Shown piece after piece: positions 59,866 to 64,000 of a stretch of 64,000 nucleotides of DNA. Within the stretch, counting starts at the first letter, position 1. Every line of letters starts with the position of its first letter. The notes beneath the pieces were generated by a model that saw only the letters and a program-made list of their open reading frames with translations, was not told where the DNA came from and ran no database searches. Source of the DNA: Luteimonas panaciterrae. GTDB lineage: Bacteria; Pseudomonadota; Gammaproteobacteria; Xanthomonadales; Xanthomonadaceae. The stretch is taken from positions 434,001 through 498,000 of the forward strand of contig NZ_JAJAVH010000007.1 in NCBI RefSeq assembly GCF_020511115.1, read 5' to 3'. A program made the position numbers and the translations under genes.

Positions 59866-60972
59866 TTACGGTTCGAGGTATTCCACGACCTCCAGCCCGA
59901 ACCCGGCCAGGCCGACCTGCTTGCGCGGAGTGCCGAGCACGCGCAGCTTGCCCAGGCCCAGATCCGCCAGGATCTGCCCGCCCGCGCCGTTGCGGCGCCA
60001 TTCCGCCAGGGCGCCGGCGCGGCTTTTGCCGGCGGCGGCATGCGGGGATTCCTCGCGGATGCGCGCGAGCAAGGCATCCGAGGACTGCGGCTCGTCGAGC
60101 AGCACCAGCGCGCCACGGCCCTCGGCGGCGATCGCCGCGAGCACATCGCCCACCGCCGGCCCGAAATCGGCGCGACGCCAGCGCAAGGCATCGGCCAGCG
60201 GGTTGTGCATGTGCACGCGCACCAGGGTCGGGGTGCTTGCGTCCACTTCGCCGCGCAGCAGCGCGAAATGCAGGGCGTGGCTGACCCGGTCACGATAGGT
60301 GACCAGCTGGAACGGCCCGTGCTCGGTCTCGATCTCACGCGCGTCGACGCGTTCGACGGTGTGCTCGGTTTCGAGCCGGTAGCGGATCAGGTCCTCGATC
60401 GAGCCCATCTTCAGGCCGTGCTCGCGCGCGAATACCTCCAGTTCCGGCCGGCGCGCCATGCTGCCGTCGGCGTTGAGGATTTCCACCAGCACGCCGGCCG
60501 GTTCCAGGCCCGCCAGCATGGCCAGATCGGTGGCGGCTTCGGTGTGGCCGGCGCGCGTCAGCACGCCGCCTGGCTGCGAGGTCAGCGGGAAGATGTGGCC
60601 GGGCTGGGCCAGATCACGCGGCTGCGCGTCCGGCCGCACCGCGGTGCGGATGGTGTGGGCGCGGTCGTAGGCGGAGATGCCAGTGGTGACACCCTCGGCG
60701 GCCTCGATGCTGACCGTGAAATTGGTGTGGTGCGTGGAGGTATTGGCCTGCACCATCGGCGGCAGGCCGAGCTGGTGGCAGCGTTCGCGCGTGAGCGAGA
60801 GGCACACCAGCCCGCGCGCGTGCGTGACCATGAAGTTGATGTCGGAAGGCCGCACCAACTCTGCGGCCATGATCAGATCGCCTTCGTTCTCGCGATCCTC
60901 GTCGTCGACGATGACGACCATGCGGCCGGCGCGCAGCTCCTCCAGCAACTCGGCGATAGGGGCGAAGCTCAT
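59866..60972 (-). CDS. ribBX: RibBX: 3,4-DHBP synthase with a degenerate GTP cyclohydrolase II domain
   Basis: N-terminal RibB domain (1-205) is intact: VDDEDRENEGDLIMAAE metal site and THHTNFTVSIEAAEGVTTG, GHIFPLTSQPGGVL, GHTEAATDLAMLAG. It makes 3,4-dihydroxybutanone 4-phosphate from ribulose 5-phosphate. The C-terminal half (206-368) aligns with RibA by order and context (HGPFQLVTYRDRVSHALHFALL) but has no cysteines where RibA has its three zinc ligands; the usual RVHSECLTGD segment reads VRVHMHNPLAD. GTP cyclohydrolase II activity is therefore not expected, and a separate ribA should exist. ATGA overlap with ribE. Confidence 0.93.
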   Translation of the reverse strand: MSFAPIAELLEELRAGRMVVIVDDEDRENEGDLIMAAELVRPSDINFMVTHARGLVCLSLTRERCHQLGLPPMVQANTSTHHTNFTVSIEAAEGVTTGISAYDRAHTIRTAVRPDAQPRDLAQPGHIFPLTSQPGGVLTRAGHTEAATDLAMLAGLEPAGVLVEILNADGSMARRPELEVFAREHGLKMGSIEDLIRYRLETEHTVERVDAREIETEHGPFQLVTYRDRVSHALHFALLRGEVDASTPTLVRVHMHNPLADALRWRRADFGPAVGDVLAAIAAEGRGALVLLDEPQSSDALLARIREESPHAAAGKSRAGALAEWRRNGAGGQILADLGLGKLRVLGTPRKQVGLAGFGLEVVEYLEP

Positions 60973-61571
60973 GCGCCCTCCTTCGCCGACAGCAGACGCT
61001 CGACGTAGCGCGCCACCAAGTCGACTTCGAGATTCACCGCATCGCCCACCCGCGTTTGCGAAAACGCGGTGTGCGACACCGTGTGCGGGATCAGCGCCAC
61101 GTCGAAACCTTCATCGCCGACGCCGTTCACCGTCAAGCTGACGCCGTCGACGCAGATCGATCCCTTCTGGGCGATGTATTTCGACAATGGCTTCGGCGCG
61201 GCGAAGCGCCAGCGCTGCGCGCGCGCATCCTCGCGCACGTCGAGCACGCGGCCGACGCCGTCGACATGGCCGCTGACAAGATGGCCGCCGAGGCGATCGT
61301 TCGGACGCATCGCGCGCTCCAGATTCACCGCGCGCCCGACCGGCAACTGCCCGAGCGTGGTCAGCGACAGCGTTTCGTTGGAGGCATCGGCTTCGAAGCC
61401 GGTTTCGTCGAACGCGATCACGGTCAGGCAGACACCGTTGACCGAGATGCTTTCGCCAAGCGCCACGCCTTCGAACGGCAGCGTACCAGCGTGGATGCGC
61501 AAACGGGCGTCGCCGCCGCGCGTGTCGCGTGCGGCCAGGGTGCCGACGCCTTCGATGAGTCCTGTGAACAT
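60969..61571 (-). CDS. ribE: Riboflavin synthase, alpha subunit
   Basis: Converts two lumazine molecules to riboflavin. Two homologous barrels: MFTGLIEGVGTLAARD with SISVNGVCLTVIAF, and HLVSGHVDGVGRVLD with SICVDGVSLTVNGVG. Length 200. ATG at 61571 set by the invariant MFTG start. First gene after the FMN riboswitch; stop overlaps ribBX. Confidence 0.96.
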   Translation of the reverse strand: MFTGLIEGVGTLAARDTRGGDARLRIHAGTLPFEGVALGESISVNGVCLTVIAFDETGFEADASNETLSLTTLGQLPVGRAVNLERAMRPNDRLGGHLVSGHVDGVGRVLDVREDARAQRWRFAAPKPLSKYIAQKGSICVDGVSLTVNGVGDEGFDVALIPHTVSHTAFSQTRVGDAVNLEVDLVARYVERLLSAKEGA

Positions 61572-61711
61572 AGCTGTCGCGTTCCGAAGTGGCTTGGAAA
61601 GTCCGCACATCGAACCGCGTCATCAACGCGGTAAGGTGTGCGGGCTCTTGCGGAGGGACCCGCATACGCCTCGGGACGCGAAGGCACGCGCGCAGCCATG
61701 GGCCGCGCGAT

Positions 61712-61899
61712 GCCGTCTTCTTTCATCCGGACTCTAACCGTCGGCCCCGGCATTCGACCGGGTCTGCTGACCTTTCGCGGCGTTTGCGAAGAATTCGCAT
61801 GCCAACCGCGGAAGCGCTCGCGGGCTCGTGACGCGACCTGGAAAACCAGCGTCGCCGTCACCTACCGCCGGTGGGGAATTTCGCCCCGCCCTGAAGACG
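61712..61899 (-). promoter_or_regulatory. FMN riboswitch (RFN element)
   Basis: On the minus strand, from 61899: AGGGCGGGGCGAAATTCCCC, ACCGGCGGT, later AGCCCGCGAGC, then GGTCAGCAGACCCGGT, GCCGGGGCCGACGGT and TAGAGTCCGGATGAAAGAAG. These are the conserved RFN blocks in order, with one long variable arm. FMN binding would reduce expression of ribE-ribBX. The 140 nt between the aptamer and the ribE ATG contain GC-rich stems and no T run, so translational control by masking the start is more likely than termination. Confidence 0.95.
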
Positions 61900-61949
61900 T
61901 TTCAATGTTGTGTGTGAAGCCAGGCCGGCGAACCGGCCCGCGCATCCTA

Positions 61950-62714
61950 TCACCCGACCGGTTTGCGGCGAGCGTGAACGAACAGCGGCCAGTGGAGACG
62001 CTGTGTTGCGGCAGCCTCGCCCCAGGCCGCGGCGAACCCGTCCGCGCGGGCGGCGACGGGGTCGAGGCCGTGGCTTTCGCGGTAGCGCTTGGTCGCCGAA
62101 TAGCTGGAGAAATAGCCGAGCAGGCGCGCCAGCGACCAGTCCGCCTCCAATGTGAAATCCGGCGCATCGACCGGATCGAACGGCCAGCGGAACCCAGCAT
62201 AGGCTTCGTCGACCAGGGCCCGTTCCGGCGGCCAGTAGTCGCGGATCGCGTCCTGGAACCCCGCATTCGCCGCCGCCAGTGCCGGCGGCACGACGATGTC
62301 CTGATAACCCCATGCCACCAGCACGCCGCCGGGACGCAGTACGCGCTCGCATTCGGCGAAGAAGGTCTCGCGGTCGAACCAGTGCAGCGCCTGCGCCACG
62401 CAGATGGCGTCGACGCTGGCATCCGGCAGGCCGCAGCGCTCGCCGGGCTCGACGGCGAAGGTCACGTTCGATGGTCCCGACGCCTGCGCGATCTGCGCCG
62501 CGCTCGGATCGGTGGCGAACACCGCATCGAAATGCGCCGCCAGATCGCGACTGGCTTGCCCGCTGCCGCAACCGGCCTCCCACACCTGCCCACGCGCGGG
62601 CGCGATGGTGGCGATCCAGCTGAACAGTGCCTGCGGATATTCCGGCCGCGCCGCCGCGTAATCGGCGGCGACGGTGGAGAAATGATCCTTGAAAGCAGGA
62701 TTTCCTGCGCTCAT
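61950..62714 (-). CDS. Class I SAM-dependent methyltransferase
   Basis: A 254-residue cytoplasmic methyltransferase. Motif I VWEAGCGSGQASRDL, motif II-like AVFATDPSAAQIAQA, and LHWFDRETFFAECERVLRPGG, a combination seen in the Crg1/trans-aconitate-like methyltransferase group. Substrate unknown. ATG at 62714 overlaps the ribD stop (ATGA), so it is translationally coupled to ribD; the longer open frame upstream is ribD read out of frame. It separates ribD from the FMN riboswitch. A role in flavin metabolism is possible but unsupported beyond position. Confidence 0.9.
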   Translation of the reverse strand: MSAGNPAFKDHFSTVAADYAAARPEYPQALFSWIATIAPARGQVWEAGCGSGQASRDLAAHFDAVFATDPSAAQIAQASGPSNVTFAVEPGERCGLPDASVDAICVAQALHWFDRETFFAECERVLRPGGVLVAWGYQDIVVPPALAAANAGFQDAIRDYWPPERALVDEAYAGFRWPFDPVDAPDFTLEADWSLARLLGYFSSYSATKRYRESHGLDPVAARADGFAAAWGEAAATQRLHWPLFVHARRKPVG

Positions 62715-63808
62715 GCCGCCTGTTCCGGCTGCAGGAGCAGACGCATGTCGTCGCCTAAGCGGCGTGTATCCACCGTGCGCAAGCGCAGACGCTCCGCCAT
62801 CGTCTCGATCGACAGACCGTCGAACAACGGCCGCGCCTGCGCGCCGAGCAACACCGGCGCCACGTAGAGCAGCAGCTCGTCCACCAAGCCCGCCCGCAGG
62901 AACGCACCCGCCAGCGTGGCGCCGGCTTCCACCTGCACTTCGCCGATGTCGCGCTCGGCCAGCAGCGCCAGCACGGCGGCCAGATCGAGCGAACCATCCC
63001 GCTGCTTCACCGCGGCGTGCGACACCGTGAAACCACGCGGCAGCTTGGCGTCGGGTGCATGCAGGTAGAGCGTCGGCGCGTCGCCCTCGCGCACGCGGCC
63101 GCGCGCGATGGTTGCGAGGCCCGGATCGAGCACAACACGCATTGGCGCCACGAATTCGGTTACCTCGTCGAAGCGCACCGTCAGCTGCGGATCGTCCGCC
63201 AGCACGGTGCCGGAGCCGGTCAGGATCGCGCCGCTGCGCGCGCGCCAGCGCATCACGTCCTGGCGCGAGCCTTCGCCGCTGATCCACTTCGACTCGCCAT
63301 TGGCCATCGCCGTGCGGCCGTCGAGACTGGTCGCCAGTTTCACCCGCACCCAGGGCCGGCCACGCTCGACGCGCGACAGGAAGGCGCGATTCAGGGCACG
63401 CGCCTGCGCTTCCATCAGTCCCGAGTCGACGGCGATGCCGGCGGCAAGCAGCTTGTCGAAACCTTTGCCATCCACTTGCGGGAACGGATCACGCATCGCC
63501 GCCACCACGCGCGACACACCCGCCGCGATCAGCGCATCGGCGCAGGGCCCGGTGCTGCCGGTGTGCGCGCAGGGTTCCAGCGTGACGTAGGCGGTGGCGC
63601 CACGCGCCTGCTCGCCCGCCGCCTGCAACGCGAACACTTCCGCGTGCGGCCCGCCCTTGCGCTGATGCCAGCCCTCGCCGACCACGCGATCGCTCTGGAC
63701 GAGCACGCAGCCGACCATCGGATTGGGCTTGGTGGTGTAGGCGCCACGCTCGGCCAGGCGCAGCGCGCGCGCCATCATCGCGTGGTCTGTTGCGGTGAAT
63801 CCGGTCAT
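62711..63808 (-). CDS. ribD: Bifunctional riboflavin deaminase/reductase RibD
   Basis: Deaminates and reduces the GTP-derived pyrimidine in riboflavin synthesis. Deaminase domain (1-145) with zinc site His55-Ala-Glu57 and Cys80/Cys89 (EPCAHTGSTGPC); reductase domain (150-365) with RPWVRVKLATSLDGRTA and EVQVEAGATLAGAFL. Length 365. It lies upstream of the riboswitch rather than below it, so it is not under that switch unless read-through from another promoter occurs. Confidence 0.96.
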   Translation of the reverse strand: MTGFTATDHAMMARALRLAERGAYTTKPNPMVGCVLVQSDRVVGEGWHQRKGGPHAEVFALQAAGEQARGATAYVTLEPCAHTGSTGPCADALIAAGVSRVVAAMRDPFPQVDGKGFDKLLAAGIAVDSGLMEAQARALNRAFLSRVERGRPWVRVKLATSLDGRTAMANGESKWISGEGSRQDVMRWRARSGAILTGSGTVLADDPQLTVRFDEVTEFVAPMRVVLDPGLATIARGRVREGDAPTLYLHAPDAKLPRGFTVSHAAVKQRDGSLDLAAVLALLAERDIGEVQVEAGATLAGAFLRAGLVDELLLYVAPVLLGAQARPLFDGLSIETMAERLRLRTVDTRRLGDDMRLLLQPEQAA

Positions 63809-63825
63809 ATCGCAACTCCTCTGCT

Positions 63826-63968
63826 TTCCCTTCTCCTTTCGGGAGAAGGTGGCGCGTAGCGCCGGATGAGGGCGTGGAAATCACTTGCCGGGGGGAGATT
63901 CCCGCGGGCCGGAATTCTTCTTCCCTCATCCGCCCCTGCGGGGCACCTTCTCCCGGAGGGAGAAGGGA
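63826..63968. repeat. Inverted pair of REP-like elements
   Basis: Copy 1 (about 63829-63873) reads CTTCTCCTTTCGGGAGAAGG then TGGCGCGTAGCGCCGGATGA. Copy 2 (about 63931-63968) is the same motif in reverse, CCCTCATCCGCCCCTGCGGG then GCACCTTCTCCCGGAGGGAG. Each has a GGGAGAAGG hairpin and a GGCGC/GCGCC stem. Such pairs are typical of REP/BIME elements in 3' spacers. Confidence 0.8.
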
Positions 63969-63973
63969 AATAT

Positions 63974-64000
63974 CTAGCGTTTCTTGTTCTTGTCGACGTT
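63974..64000 (-). CDS. Possible 3' end of a gene running in from beyond the window
   Basis: The minus strand reads NVDKNKKR then TAG. A Lys-rich end followed by REP elements is compatible with the 3' end of the gene that precedes ribD (nrdR in many relatives), but eight codons cannot identify it. Confidence 0.35.
   Translation of the reverse strand, partial: NVDKNKKR

Noticed and set aside
61950..63287. A 445-residue version of the methyltransferase
   Set aside because: The extra N-terminal part is ribD read out of frame; the ATG at 62714 overlapping the ribD stop starts the conserved domain.

Overview
The window reads as a GC-rich chromosome segment from a Gram-negative gammaproteobacterium of the Xanthomonadales/Lysobacterales group. 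Pointers are the pilS-pilR-pilA-pilB-pilC-pilD-coaE cluster beside sucCD, the otsB/GH15/otsA trehalose operon, a dcw cluster running on into lpxC, dciA and secA, and hairpin repeats of the kind common in these genomes. No phage, insertion sequence, CRISPR array or tRNA gene was recognised. The genus cannot be fixed from the sequence alone.

Layout. 1-3.4 kb: 3' part of a TonB-dependent receptor, glyoxalase I, and a DCC-family/DUF4166 gene pair. 3.5-7.5 kb: trehalose operon. 7.6-10.3 kb: pgeF-rluD divergent from bamD. 10.3-12.5 kb: a TetR regulator divergent from a FadI-type thiolase, with a perfect inverted repeat placed inside both predicted promoters. 12.5-17.2 kb: nadE, an exported unknown protein, sucD and sucC. 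17.4-26.5 kb: type IV pilus genes and coaE, with a clear sigma-54 promoter before pilA. 26.5-31.7 kb: an A+T-richer island holding an exported 1625-residue RHS/YD-repeat protein with an unrecognised glycine- and cysteine-rich tip, followed 6 nt later by a two-helix membrane protein, a candidate toxin/immunity pair. 31.8-38.4 kb: Nudix-TMP fusion, secA, a LytM-type peptidase, dciA and lpxC.

38.7-52.6 kb: the division and cell wall cluster, read leftward: mraZ-rsmH-ftsL-ftsI-murE-murF-mraY-ftsW-murC-ftsQ-ftsA, then ftsZ. All ten junctions from mraZ to ftsA overlap, and murD, murG and ddl are missing from their usual places. Upstream are four MraZ boxes at exact 10-bp spacing, a sigma-70 promoter and a consensus DnaA box. 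53.05-53.4 kb: RNase P RNA. 53.5-57.6 kb: FadL-type porin, rsmI, a short LpoA and yraN. 57.8-63.8 kb: ribD-methyltransferase, then an FMN riboswitch followed by ribE-ribBX-ribH-nusB-thiL. In RibBX the GTP cyclohydrolase half has lost its zinc cysteines.

The genes are mostly housekeeping: envelope assembly (bamD, lpxC, secA, dcw, lpoA, fadL), pilus motility, central metabolism (sucCD, nadE, coaE) and flavin/thiamine cofactors. The accessory signals are the RHS locus and several families of hairpin-forming interspersed repeats, one of which appears to supply the start codon region of pilS.
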